This document shows, piece by piece, positions 11,941-23,727 of a stretch of 64,000 bases of DNA. This DNA is from Rosellinia necatrix. Taxonomy: Eukaryota > Ascomycota > Sordariomycetes > Xylariales > Xylariaceae. The first letter of the stretch is position 1. Each line of letters starts with the position of its first letter. Under the pieces are notes generated by a model. The model was given only the letters and a program-made list of their open reading frames with translations. It was not told the DNA's origin and did not search any database. Location: NCBI GenBank assembly GCA_021209875.1, contig JAGYVD010000010.1, positions 2,728,001 to 2,792,000 on the forward strand, in the 5' to 3' direction. A program made the position numbers and the translations under genes.

Positions 11941-12879
11941 ATGGATAAGCAGAGAGATCTCGAGAGACTTGAACGCGAGAGATCTGAACACGAGAGAGGT
12001 AGGCACCTGGCTCGAGTACAGGCTGCCCAAGCTCGGGCCGAATCCATCCAAACGCGCTCTACATCTCCCCTACATCTAATAAACTCCGCAGCGCCCATAA
12101 TCCCTTCCAGACCTAATACTCCCCATGCTACTTCGCGGGGTGGTTCACGAGATTTGCAATCCTTGCAAGGATCTTCGAAGAATGCGACCGGCTTTGGACA
12201 TTTAGAACAGGTCACAATCTCAAGGGATAATACTGCAGACGAAAACCTGCGCAGATCTGCTTCGTTCGCATACCTAGGCTCTAAGTTAGCAGTTTGCCGT
12301 GAGTCGAGTCTAAAGTCGAAATCGATCCAAGCAACGCTACCCGCGGGAACCGAGAATACGATCAAAGCAACATCACCTGCGGCCTCGGCTCACGTATTAC
12401 GACGCAAAACCTGCATATGCCCACATGAGGGATGCCGAAAGTTACATTGGCGACCAGATAATCCGTGGCGTCATGTAAGATTCGGCCGTAGGAACTCACC
12501 TGCCAAAATCCCTTCACATTCACGCAATCCGTTCCTCGAAGATACGGTTGATGACGGTCGAATTTTACCAAACCCAAGCATCGATGAGGTTTTCACACCA
12601 GTTCGCTATGCGAGAAGCCGGAACGCAAATGACATTCGGTATCATGTCCACGCCCCGGTTGCGAACCCCTCTGCCCCAGCGTCCGATTCGAGGTCCCGAA
12701 AGCGAATTCGGTCTCCAGAGTCCAGCGACACGGAACCTGTGACTCGGCGTCGTCTGAGAATATCCGAGGTGAGATTGATGAGCACGTTCTTTGCTTTGGG
12801 TCGCTCGCCCCCGCCATCTGGGGACGGCATTCAAGATAGGGCAGCTATTGGGATCGCAGAAACTTGGGACACCAGGTAA
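11941..12879 (+). CDS. Unknown basic, serine/arginine-rich protein (about 312 aa)
   Basis: A single open frame. Its start is highly charged (MDKQRDLERLERERSEHERGR), which may form a short helix or coiled coil. A serine/threonine/proline-rich middle follows, then a Cys-His patch, CICPHEGCRKLHWRP, that looks like half of a zinc site, and a basic cluster (SRKRIRS, TRRRLRIS) that could be a nuclear localisation signal. A GT-AG intron from 12,769 (GTGAGATTG) may remove the apparent C-terminus, so the end is uncertain. No family recognised; a nuclear role is only a guess. It could be a decaying gene fragment. Confidence 0.4.
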   Translation: MDKQRDLERLERERSEHERGRHLARVQAAQARAESIQTRSTSPLHLINSAAPIIPSRPNTPHATSRGGSRDLQSLQGSSKNATGFGHLEQVTISRDNTADENLRRSASFAYLGSKLAVCRESSLKSKSIQATLPAGTENTIKATSPAASAHVLRRKTCICPHEGCRKLHWRPDNPWRHVRFGRRNSPAKIPSHSRNPFLEDTVDDGRILPNPSIDEVFTPVRYARSRNANDIRYHVHAPVANPSAPASDSRSRKRIRSPESSDTEPVTRRRLRISEVRLMSTFFALGRSPPPSGDGIQDRAAIGIAETWDTR

Positions 12880-13647
12880 AGCTGTGCTTGATTCATGCCG
12901 ACAGCAGTGTATATAAAGACTTCGAGGGCCTAGGGTTAAAGCTTTCAAGTAAAGTTATTTGACGCTAACATTAGTATTTAGTCGCACGACCCTACCGACT
13001 TGGTTTTGAAGAAGTTTCAAACGGAAGATTAGAATATTCGGCATCGTGGCCCTCCAGCCATCAACAGGGCAACACACTAGGCAGGCTATCGGCATAATCA
13101 CGTACGATTGACGATGATCAATTCCGGCATGGATCTCGCTCTTACGCTTCCAACTAAAGGCCATACCACTCGCGCACATAGGGGGACCAGTTGATCGAGG
13201 AGACGCGGGAATGTAGAAATTAATTAGAATAATTCATGAAAATCAATGATGCCAAAAGACTAGCGGAAGAAGTGACGCTTCGAAGTTTACATAGACAATT
13301 TCATACCCCTTTTTATCCACTTCCCTGTTGACCAGTCACAATAGCCCACTTCAACAGTGGGCGCACAAATGGCCGCAGCGTTTAGAAATGCGTATTCTAT
13401 TTGTGTGACTATGAACCGGAAATTTTTCTGACTAGAAACGCCGCGGATCTTTATCTCTATATAGCTTCCATACCAGGCAAAACACATGTACAAATCTGTA
13501 AGTTACCAAAATCCCTCCCCCGGCCACATTGATCGTGAGCATTTGGGCCGAATCCAGGGAGTGAAGACGGGACCCGCTAGACCCGCTCGCAGGGTCGATT
13601 CTTCTTCGTACGAGCGGCCGGGGTTGGAGTGGCGCTACGAGAGGGGG
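12880..13647. other. Intergenic, nothing recognised
   Basis: Mixed sequence with no supportable gene. It contains the 3' flank of the leftward dioxygenase gene, whose stop is at 13,648. Confidence 0.4.
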
Positions 13648-14825
13648 TTAGGCAGCGACGCCGGAGGGCGAGGAGGGAGGAGCGGAGCCAGGGGGGCCGC
13701 CGCCCATGCCGCCTCCGCTGTTCTCGTTCTCGACACCGCCCTCGGCGTAATAGAAGGCGGCCGGGGTAATGGTCTGGACCTGGGTGGCGTTGATGCCGAA
13801 GGCGAGCCAGGCGAAAATGCCGTCGGAGATGCTGTCGCCGAGGAGCGTGTACTCGTGGAAGGGGTCGACCCCGTCGGTGCGGGTCTCCTCTTCCAGGATG
13901 GAGTCCTCGTCGTTGGTGGTGAGCTGCTGCTGGTTGGTGGCGTAGGGGGCGGTGGCCTCGACGGCGCTGATCAGGGCCTGGTCGAAGAAGCTCTGGCCGA
14001 CGTGGCTGGCGGAGACCTCGTTGCCCAGGGTCCCGTTGGCGAAGAGGGTGGCGTTGGTGTGGACCATCAGGTGGATGTGGGTGGCGCGCGAGGTGTAATG
14101 GCCGGGGAAGATGGACTCGAACTGCACGACACCGTCGCTGTCGCTCAGCTGTATACCGCGGAGCCAGGTGTTGTCGAAGTTGGTCTCGTCCGAGGAGTCA
14201 CCGTTGCCGGAGGCAACGATGCCGGAGTAGACACCGGTGGCGTTGCAGTGCCACATCTCCAGGTAGACGTTGGGGACGGGCTCGCAGGTGTCGACATCAA
14301 TGATCTGGTAGTCAATGATAGTATCGACACCAGCCTGGTCCTCGATGATGTTGCGTCGGACGTATTCGCCACCAACGTCTAAAAAAAAAAACTAGTTAGT
14401 CGCAAGGCTCACGCTTAGCCGGCACCACTTCAGCGCGAATAAGACTTACAGTAAGGACCTTGGGTCACCTCTGGGGTCAGAACACAAGAGTTGCTGCCAC
14501 TGAACAGAGTAGCGGCATCGGTGTTAATGGTGTAGCCCAGGTCGGTAGAGTTGTGGGAAGTGGCCAGGACGGTCTCGAGGTCACGCTTCTTCAAGCCTCT
14601 CTTGGCTCGGGCCTTTTCGATGGCAGCGGTTCGGCGCGCGACATTTCGCTTGCTAACGCCGCGAGCGGCGAGCTTGTCGGCGCAGTGGGAGAGGTCGGCG
14701 CGCCTGACGGCGCCGAGGAACTCACGGCGCTCGGCGATCTCCTGGGTCAAGTCATGGCCGGGGTGGGCGATGGCGGAGCCGGAAAGGAGGGTCAGGCCGG
14801 AGATGAAGGACTGGGTGAAACGCAT
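13648..14825 (-). CDS. Secreted intradiol ring-cleavage dioxygenase (368 aa)
   Basis: Exons 14825-14450 and 14378-13648 join in frame; the intron has GTAAGT and a T-tract ending in TAG. The protein starts with a signal peptide (MRFTQSFISGLTLLSGSAIA) and then HPGHD. The intradiol dioxygenase domain starts at TPEVTQGPYYVGGEYVR, which the splice recreates, and continues with MWHCNATGVYSG and FPGHYTSRATHIHLMVH. Known members bind catalytic Fe(III) through two Tyr and two His; the Tyr in GHYTSR and the two His in HIH fit, and the first Tyr is probably in the segment after MWHCNATG. They open catechol-type rings between the hydroxyls. Extracellular versions are thought to act on plant- or lignin-derived aromatics. 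The C-terminus is a Gly/Pro/Ser-rich tail. It stands alone, with no catabolic operon-like partners. Confidence 0.9.
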
Positions 14826-14961
14826 TTTGCGTGCGGACGGAAAGCTTCCGATCTGATGAACCGTGGTGGTGGGAAGATGAGGTGGCGGTTGATGGTGACT
14901 GAGGATTAGGATTGCGGTGATAAGCCAATAAACGAGAGGATGACTCGAGGAATGACGGATT

Positions 14962-14970
14962 CTTTATATA
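14962..14970 (-). promoter_or_regulatory. TATA-like box of the dioxygenase gene
   Basis: Reads TATATAAAG on the minus strand, about 140 bp before the dioxygenase start codon. A reasonable core promoter by sequence and position. Confidence 0.4.
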
Positions 14971-17247
14971 TCGCTTGATCTCCTAGATCTCTCCCAACTC
15001 CCTCCGTCGACGCAAAACCCACACACATAGCCTCATCGCGTAGGCCATGATCGACTTGCCCTCCTGTGAACCTGAACCGGCATCGCCCCATCACAGTGGA
15101 CCTCTTACGCGTGTGCACTCGTAAGGTGGCATCGGGAGAGTGGGAGAGGCCCCCGTCGCCAGCCAGCATTGCCGTTCTGACTTTCAACTATATTGCCCAT
15201 GATCATCCAGGAGAGCGGACAAGGCGCAGGCTACCGAACATATGCCGGATTCGCCGTTGGCTGGGCGGCACTAAGGGGCGCTAGTTGTCGGACAATTGTT
15301 ATAACTACTAATAACTAACTAACCAACTAGTTAGTTGAATATTAAATTAGTAGCCATCTACGGAGGTAAGTGTCGATTAGGTAGTGTTAGGTACTCGTAG
15401 GTTTGAAATGTCTGTGATCATCAAGAGTGATGATAGAGTACAAGTAAGTACCTACCAAAGGTTAATGTAATATGTGGTGTAATATGTGGTGTAATTGTCG
15501 CGCTGAGATTCGTTGCCGGCAGTGTAGCATGCACAGTACCTACCTACCTAGGTACCTAGACCAGAGAATTTGAATCCACAATTCCTTTCAAGTTTACATG
15601 CACATTGGCCAATCATAAGTATCGCGTAGGTCAGGACCGCCGAGCAGCATGGCATAACACATAACAGGGGTTGGTTCTTGGGAGTTTGAAAGCGCCGTTT
15701 GTGGCTAACTAAGCCGCGCAATTAAAAACGCTGACGACTAAGTACCATATCCGCGGCCCGGCGCTAGCCACCTGGTTCCCGATAGGGAACCAGCGAACCA
15801 ACCAGACGATCCCGATTTGAAAGGCTGTGCTGGGCTCTGCTGGGCTCTGCTCTGTGACAAGGCCTGTCTCGGGATGTGGGTGCTTCCAACCGTACACACC
15901 AACTGATGCATATACATTTCTCCGTCATCTCGACGGTGCAAAGTTGAAACATCCATTCGGGGGCGGGGCTACGTATTCCGAGATCAATCAATTATTTCTG
16001 ACAAGGGCCCACTGTCCCTTCCTCTTCCTCTCACAGAACAAAGCTGCTCATGCCTCCTTCACCCCTCAAAACGTATGGGCAAGATGATGAATTGAAGCCG
16101 CTGTCGCAAGATTCACTCTATGTTCAATCTTGTCAAAGCGCGCATCCCTTTGCCATATCACGTTGGGACATCACGTTGAGATATCACGTTGAGAAATTAG
16201 GAAGATCAATGATTCCTGCCACAGCACCATGGGATCTGAGCATCAGCGACGCCAACTTGAAAGGGTTCAAAGCCAGGCTCGAGCCTCGGGATCAGGACGG
16301 CAATGGCGTGCCTCGGTTACTGTCATTGGGCCATAGCGGTAAATCTCTATCTACCGTCACTTTGTTCGAAGCGGGTAATTGCACATGCTTGTTTGTGAAG
16401 CTGAGCGACGATGGCAGCCGTGGCAGCAGTGGTGGTGTTGGTGTTGGTGTTGTTGGTGGTGGTGTGCAAGATAGAAGATATTACTTAGGAACAGAACAGA
16501 GGTGGAATCTACACCTGCGGTCACGTAAAGTCTAGTGCTTTCTGGTGCATTTCGATGGCAAGAAGGATATCGATAAGGTAGGTAAGGATGGTTTGGCACG
16601 TAGCGGTCTTGGCTGAGTGGGCAGGTTGACGTAAGACGTGCTCGGCGGATGGGTTGGTAACTATCGTTATTCCTCTTTCGTTCGACCTGATGCATATGGG
16701 CAGTAGGTAGGTGCCTACTAGCCAGCGCAGATCGAATATAGAAATGGTAAAGGACGTATAAGTAGCAGAGAAGAGGCTTAAAGACGAGGAGTATGGAAGG
16801 GGAAGGTGGGGTTTTCAAATAAGCCCCGCCATCTTGCATCTCGAAGCCCTTAATTGCCTGTCATTCAAAACGATAATAGGTAGGTAGTATTAGAAGCTTG
16901 TTTTTAACGTTCTCTTTATTTCTCCCTTGCGAGGCCTTTTGCTTCCTACTCAACTAACGTCCCCCCCCCAAGTTTGGCGATTTCAAGGCGCGATTAGATA
17001 AGGAGCGTTGGCCAGCCGACCCACTACTTATAACTACAACGCGTAACACGTTCTCTAACAAAACAAACGAACAAACGAACAAACGAACAAGCAAACAAAC
17101 AAACGTCGTGGTTATTCAATTTTCGAATAATCGGCAGACTATATTTATTTAAGCGATCGAAAAATATTTGATGATGAACCGTCGCTCGTTCAACGAAATA
17201 ATCAACCTTAGACATCTCCATCTTTCCACCAGTTATCATCTTTCTCG
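14971..17247. other. Long intergenic region with dispersed TAGGTA/TACCTA motifs and simple repeats
   Basis: No supportable gene. Clusters of TACCTA/TAGGTA occur at 15,538-15,560, 16,704-16,717 and 16,876-16,888. A GGTGTTGGT repeat lies at 16,430-16,463, and an eight-cytosine tract near 16,963. A run of AAACGAAC-type repeats (17,060-17,104) lies about 145 bp before the F-box gene start, perhaps in its 5' leader. Confidence 0.4.
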
Positions 17248-18327
17248 ATGGAGGCCTTGCCGCTTGCAACAATGGCAGATCCAACTCGCCAATGTCTTTT
17301 GACAACTCTCCCTTGCGAATTATTTCAAATGATTTCTTCTCTTCTGCCTCTGCAGTCCGTCGTCTGCCTCACGTTAACTTGCAAGACTGTGTTGTCCGTT
17401 CTCGGCAACTCGTCCTGGCACCGGATGCCGTCTCGCCTCTCTTCGTCCTCGGAAAGGGCTCAGCTGCTGAAATTGCTAGCTCGCGATCCCTGGCGCGACG
17501 GCAGCCCCCTCAATTTTTGCCAAAGATGTTTCATGCTGCATCCTTCGGTTCCTAGCCCGCCAGCCAAATATCAAAGGCGCCCCCGGAGGCACAGCACACC
17601 CATGGGCCATCTTCCAAAGACCGACTCTGGCGGTGGATACGTGCTTAATTATCAGCACATTCGGCATGCCATGGAATCCGTCCCTGCCGATTCACAGGCC
17701 GACATCGAGTACCTTGCTGGCTGGTATCAGGTTGACTCCCCCAAACTCCCCTGGACTATCTCGACCTCGGCTCGCCGCGTCCACGGCAATCTCATAGTTC
17801 GCCACCGCCACGTCTTTGGTACCTTGCGTCCCAAGTCGCGACTAAAGGCCGACCGTTTCATACGACCGCCCGTGAGAATATGTCCCCACCAATCGACTAC
17901 TACGGAGAGGCCCCCTGTAAACCCATACATCAAGACTGCGAGGCCCAACGGCCCGCTCTTTCTCTACTCCATCTGCGCCGCTCTCCGGGCCAAGGGGCTG
18001 GATCCCATCAAGATGCCATACGATACCGCCTTTCGACAGCCAACACCCGACGAGAAGCGGATGATGGATTTCGCGAGCGGCCGATCGCGAGGTGATGCCG
18101 TCTTCGACTGCCCGCGCTGTCCTACGAGGTGGAAAGTCGATTACGACGTGGATGCCAACAAAAGCGAGATGGTCATAACAGTCTGGCATTGTTTCTACGA
18201 TCGGCCACGCATGGCTTCGTTGGTCTGGCCCGGGTTCGTGAGGCGCGTGGATCCCATCTGGAGGGATAACATGAATAATGAGTTCTGGAGCAAGACGAGA
18301 GGCTTTCCAGACTTCGAGGTTTTTTGA
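17248..18327 (+). CDS. F-box domain protein (359 aa)
   Basis: Single exon. The N-terminal segment TTLPCELFQMISSLLPLQSVVCLTLTCKTVLSVLG (residues ~19-54) is a typical F-box: leucine/proline start and the LTCK core. F-box proteins bind Skp1 and bring substrates to SCF ubiquitin ligases. The remainder is a fungal-type region with two Cys pairs, FCQRC near residue 91 and FDCPRCPTRW near 288, which may bind a metal or form a fold marker. The substrate cannot be inferred. A second in-frame ATG (MADPTRQ, eight codons on) is an alternative start that still keeps the F-box. No intron is needed. Confidence 0.8.
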   Translation: MEALPLATMADPTRQCLLTTLPCELFQMISSLLPLQSVVCLTLTCKTVLSVLGNSSWHRMPSRLSSSSERAQLLKLLARDPWRDGSPLNFCQRCFMLHPSVPSPPAKYQRRPRRHSTPMGHLPKTDSGGGYVLNYQHIRHAMESVPADSQADIEYLAGWYQVDSPKLPWTISTSARRVHGNLIVRHRHVFGTLRPKSRLKADRFIRPPVRICPHQSTTTERPPVNPYIKTARPNGPLFLYSICAALRAKGLDPIKMPYDTAFRQPTPDEKRMMDFASGRSRGDAVFDCPRCPTRWKVDYDVDANKSEMVITVWHCFYDRPRMASLVWPGFVRRVDPIWRDNMNNEFWSKTRGFPDFEVF

Positions 18328-19706
18328 TTACACGACCTTGGGGTCGATCTTGAACAACGAACGAGACCGCGCGTGTCTTGACGCCCTAAGGAAACAAGAG
18401 CCTCGGGTACATGTAGTTCGTCATGGTTCTCCCAGGTAAAGTGCATCGCATCTCAATAATGTGCATTTACAAAGGAGACACATGCTCCAGTGCTGAATAG
18501 TCAATATGTAAAGGACAGAAGCTAGTCAAGTACATGCGTGATATCATGTGACCACCATATATCTAACAGTTACTCTTCCTACCTGAAAATTCTTCTGAGG
18601 GTATCGAGGTTACCAAGGCAGGCTTGATATGGAGTAATGTTGTTTTGCAAATGGTTTCCCCTGACTTGTGCTCCTTCCTCCAGTAAAAGCTGCTCCCCCT
18701 ATTATGTTCGTGTATTGTCGCCTAGGCAGTGTGGTCGTTATTCCTAATGATCCATTGAGTAGGCCCGAACGGTTTCAAAAGGGCCTGGTTGCCAGACCAA
18801 GAATTAACATATAAGAACCCCCCGTGTGGCGTAGTCGGCAGAGACGTCCGCACCAGTGTTGGTGACCTTATTTTGCATCTGAGGGGTAAGCTAGGCGATC
18901 AAACCACGTCCGATAGAACTGGAATTAGAACTACAATCCCCTCCAGCTCGTTGTACCTCCGGTCCGGTAGCAGGCGAGAACCAACTACACCCTCGAAATA
19001 TGCCGGTTGTGCCCTTGATGCACCACCCTCTGCATGTTTCTTTTATGCACTATATATCGAAACGCCCAGGGGGGGGGGGGGGAAGGGGTGAATACATACG
19101 GGGGTGGTGGGTTACATACATATCAATAGATGGTCAGATTATATTTTCGGTCGTTTGCCTCCAATCTGCGTTGCGTTATGTCTTCGCCTAGGTAGGTTAA
19201 ACAGATGCTTCGCTTGATATAGACTTTTGGTGCAGCGATGTCATATCGTAAGTCATGATACTCTAACCATTTCAAGAAGCTGTGTGATTATACCATACCT
19301 AGGGACGTGAAGATTTCCGATTCTCAACGCTTTCTACTTGCTTTTCAAGTTATTGGGGTAGTATTCAAGCATGAACTAAGATCTGAATTGAACTAGCCCA
19401 ATCATCCTCAAGCGATCGCGAAGAATGACCCCATCGCTAGAAGAGCACATTCACCCATGCTCAACCCGTACCCTTACTCGTGCCCGAAAAGGGGATTCAT
19501 GGAATCACTTTTGGTTACACGATCGTGTTCAAGGATAATTGACTCTTGTTTTGGTAATACCCAATCATAATGTCGAGACAGGTACGGGATACCCTAGTGT
19601 GTAGACATGAATGTTGGTGTGAATATTGGTATAAAATCCGAGATGACTTGCCCCCTTGCTTGTGCCGTATCCTCTTCGTGTTCATTACAACCGAGCCGTT
19701 AAAATC
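18328..19706. other. Intergenic, nothing recognised; G-tract at 19,069-19,082
   Basis: No supportable gene. Short open frames around 18.8-19.2 kb have no family features. A run of about 14 guanines follows CCCA near 19,069 and may be length-variable. Confidence 0.4.
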
Positions 19707-22700
19707 ATGGCATCTGGCGACTGGGAGCGGCATAAATGGACTATTCTCAACTTGTATGTCTTAGAAAAACTGCCACTCGATCGCGTGGCTTGCCGCATGG
19801 AAGAGCAGCGCAACTTTGTAAAGAAGTAAGTGTAACCTTAAGCCGATGTTCTAGGTGTACTTAATTGGACACAGGAAAAGCCAGTATGAGTATAAGCTCA
19901 AGAAATGGGGCGTCAGGAAGAAGATATCGAAGGAAGTGTGGCGATATATCGATCATCAGATCAAGAAGCGAGGGAGAAGGAAGACCGAGGTTACCTTATT
20001 CGGCATTCCTATGCCAGAGGAAAAGATACGTAAGGAGATACTCAGATATTTGACATTCCCTACAGCCGATACATTCGGCAAAAGATGTGAGTGCAATGAT
20101 GACCCAGTGCTGACGGTCGGGTTGACGGCCGTTCCCAGTACCGAGCCCTATTGCCCCTGAGGAGCACATTATTCGCGTTAAGACTCCAAATGTTGTCGAA
20201 TTAATGACTTCGTGGCCGGCTAGCATTCCGTGGTTCGCATTCAGAGACCGTATGATACCTTGTGAGTTTGAAGATTTAGTACAGGAGGCGGTATATCTGA
20301 CCGGTAATCAGCACTACAACACCCATCTGTCCTATTGAAGGCACTATTCTCGCTGATTGGACACGATGAATATTTCCTTTATAAGAAAATTGACGACTCT
20401 AATTCCATATACGCTATCTTGAGAAACCCCATTAGGCTGTCTGAGGCGCTCTACAATGCCACCATGGCGATTCCGGACCAACCGGTGAACGAGAATCAGG
20501 CGAAGACTCTTATGCATAGCAACATACCATTTTCGGTAGCAACTGCAACCTTGAAAGTCATTTTATACCAACTATCAAATAATAAGTACTATTTTTCAGA
20601 TGATAGGGCGCAACAGTTACACGATAAGCTCGTGCTTCGTTTCGTCGAGGCCTTCTCGCGTAGCAACCCGGAGCTCCTCCAGGCGATTTTGACCGGTAAA
20701 TGCACGACGACATGCGCCATCAAAGAAGCAGTATACGCATGCGCGATCCGCGGGAAGCGTTACGACATGGTGTCGCAGCTTCTTCTATCGGGCGTGGATC
20801 CGGATTACCCCGTCCCTCACCAGCCCGGGAGCCGAACGGTGCGGTTGAAGCTCGAACGCGGACAGGTGCGCCTGAGCGTCGAATTCTACACCGCATGGCG
20901 TGGGATGAGCGGGCTAGAGGAAGCGGCATTCGGCTGTGATACCCGTTTAGGCGACATTCTATTGCGGGCGGGAGCTGACGCTAGCCGCTCGAGCCGCCCG
21001 CCGCTGATGTCTCCCCTGACTGTTGCCGCGTTTGCGAGCGGGTGCCCTGGCAAACTCGCCGGCGCGCTTGAGTTCGCACGGTTGCTCATCGAGCACGACG
21101 CCTTGGTAGACCCCTCGGTGCACCAATGTCCCGTCTGTCGAAAGGAAGAGCGGTTTTCTCCGCTCGCTATGGCTGTCGCCAGGGGAAGCAACCGCTTGGC
21201 GCGGATCTTGATAGACAAGGCGGCATTGACAGATATGGCCGCATGCTACCAAAAGCCTGCGTGCAAATGCCGACGCGCGAATTGGGAGTCGGGCTTCTTT
21301 TCGTCGCTTGGTATGAGCTGAATGCCTCTCCAGCCTGCGCTTGTCTCCGGAAATAGTGAAATGACCAAGTCATTACTACAGCCTGTACTCTCCTCTCCCA
21401 CACACACCAACATACAGGTCGTTAAGAGACTTCTGGTCACCTCATGCGCAGTTGGCGACGTTGCTACGGCATCAAAGCTTTTCGATCTGTATCCGAATTT
21501 TGATATAAATTCTGACTGGCAACTGGGAATTACGCCTTTAATGGCAACTGCATGGAATCCAGATACTGCCATCGCGGGAGTTTTGCTCAGATCAGGTGCT
21601 CACGTCGGCCCTACTCACGAGGACACGATAGTGGAAACATCGACGCCCTTCCCAATACATATCGCTGCTTACCATGGTGTCACAGCTCTGGTGAGGCTTC
21701 TCGTAGGCAATGGCGCTGATTGTAATATACGCCTGCGGGAATTGACGCATACTAAAAGCGCGTCATGCCCTTATTCATGGCTAATACCTACTCATAAATT
21801 TTCAACAACCCTACAATTTGCCTTGGCAAGCGGGAATCCCGATACTGCAAATTTTCTTCCGCCTCGCTCGGACTTACTTATTGGCGCTTTAGTTCAAGCT
21901 ATTTATTTGGACAATGATCTCCTGACCAACGAACTGCTTTCCAGAGGCGCAAACCTGTCAGATACTGGTAGGAACGGCAGAACTGTTCTTGACGCCGCTG
22001 TCGAAGTGGGAAACTTAAAGATAATCTCGCTCTAATTCTCGCTCTACTTCTCCTTGGGGGGTTGCTATAGATCCATCGCCCTTTATATAGCCATTGAGGC
22101 AGCCACGAAATCCAACGACGGCTCTATAGTGAGACTCATCGTAGCTTATCGACCCACTGGGGCGATTGACAGCCATGAGGCCTCATGTATGGTTCTCTTC
22201 ATAAACAGAGGTGCCTGGGATCTCGTTCACTTGTTGTTAGGGGACGCATTTTTTCCAGGACTGTCGAGATCGTTCTATTACCGAAACGAATTTAGATGGA
22301 TCTATAAATATGCACACAAATCCCCCTATGCAGAATTGAACTTCAGAGACAACCCGGATCGAAGCGGTACAGGAGTAACCCCCATTTCAATAGCCTTTTT
22401 ATCTCAGAATACGTCTATAATTGAAGCAATGATCCGACGAGGGTATATCATGCAGCAAGACGACGTGGAGATACTGATGGGCACTATATACATCTCGCCT
22501 CCTATCCCGGAAACTATTCAATCGGTGGCTTGGCGTCATTTTCAACCCAGAAGCATGAGTCTTGCATGTCGGCAGGCGCTCCTTTTCTCCGCAATAAATT
22601 CACGGGATTTAAACAAGGTACGCGAAGCTATCCGCCTGGTTGATTCTGTCGATTTTAATTTCCGTATGTATCGTGATGGGCACATACCTCCTAAATATGC

Positions 22701-23727
22701 CGAGTATAGCGGAGGAAGCCCCCTATCGTTAGCTGCTAGGCGCGGAGGTGAAGAGATCGCCCGCCTTCTCCTCGATGCCAGGGCAAGTGTGAACTGGCAA
22801 GAATTTTCAGGCCTAAGGGCACTGGAATATGCAGCGAACAACCAAAATATGACTGTGATTAATATTCTTCTCGACTATGGGGCCACCATGAACCCGCCAA
22901 GGCGGCTAAAGGAAGGAGCCACGGCATTACAGTACGCGGCGATTCATGGTAATCTTAACATGGCGAGAGCTTTTATCGATCGCAGAGCGGATCTTAATGC
23001 ACTCCCACCGACGAATGGTGGCCGCACTGCCCTTGAAGGCGCTGCAAATTTTGGTAGGCTTGACATGATTTAGCTCCTCTTGGAAAACGGCGTTAAACTG
23101 GATGGGGGGATGAGAATACATTATGTTAGATCCACCCGCTATGCGCACCGCCAAGGTCACTATGCCCTTGCGAAATATCTCAAACAATATGGTTCTTGGA
23201 CGGAAAGAGATCGGGTCCTATATGACCATCCGCATATCATACACAACGTCGAGGATTTCAGCTATGACAAAGAACTGGACTGCTGGCATTATTGAGGTCC
23301 AAGACAGGCTGAGGATAACGATAATGCAGAGCCATCAGAGGAACACGAAGCCTATGATTGCGAGGACGAGCTGTTAAATATGGCCCCTGAACTGGATCCC
23401 ATAAGCTATGCGACCTACGGGCTATGTGGTCCCGACTTCGGTGGCGGGCAGGTAGTTAATTATGATTTTAAATCATTTAGGGTAGGGGTAGTGGGCAGAG
23501 TTGTCGGAGGACTCGATCTACCGAATGAAGGTAATTTGGCTGAGACAGTTACGCGGACGGAAGCGTCAAACGTCGACTACGGAACGTGGGGTGGTAACTT
23601 CAGTCATGACGTTGAAGCTGGAGATACGATGCTGAACTACGAAGCAGACAAGCTAACGAAGACTGACATTGGGGAGACGGAGCTACCGAAAAAAAGGCAT
23701 AGGAGACGACGATTTGGGGTTATTTGA
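19707..23727 (+). pseudogene. Clr5-domain / ankyrin-repeat protein, broken by four in-frame stops
   Basis: Exons 19707-19825 and 19875-20086 encode a clear Clr5 domain: WERHKWTILNLYVLEKLPLDRVACRMEEQ spliced to KSQYEYKLKKWGVRKK. A third exon starts at 20139; its junction to the main exon (about 20341) is uncertain. From 20341 to 23727 one frame encodes ankyrin repeats, for example FPIHIAAYHGVTALVRLLV and ATALQYAAIHGNLNMARAFI, then an acidic linker and a basic end. That frame is cut by TGA (21319), TAA (22033), TAG (23071) and TGA (23293), yet never shifts. The TAG falls inside an ankyrin motif (LDMI-stop-LLLENG) where Gln is expected, so CAG to TAG is likely. No well-formed intron in the right phase removes the TAA or TAG. 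Clr5 domains are named after fission yeast clr5; fungal Clr5-ankyrin proteins are lineage-expanded with unknown roles. Probably a recently silenced gene. Confidence 0.72.

Noticed and set aside
13486..14382. Long plus-strand frame rich in Gly and Val
   Set aside because: It is antisense to the intradiol dioxygenase exon, whose motifs, signal peptide and intron are clear. The Gly/Val bias is that of a shadow frame.
16050..16839. Overlapping frames on both strands of 160 codons each
   Set aside because: Low-complexity (His/Gln or Gly/Val from a GGTGTT repeat), no family motifs, no plausible splice extension.
18820..18870. tRNA-like word GGCGTAGTCGGCAGAG
   Set aside because: Resembles a D-arm only. 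No matching T-arm (GGTTCGA), anticodon stem or acceptor pairing could be found around it.
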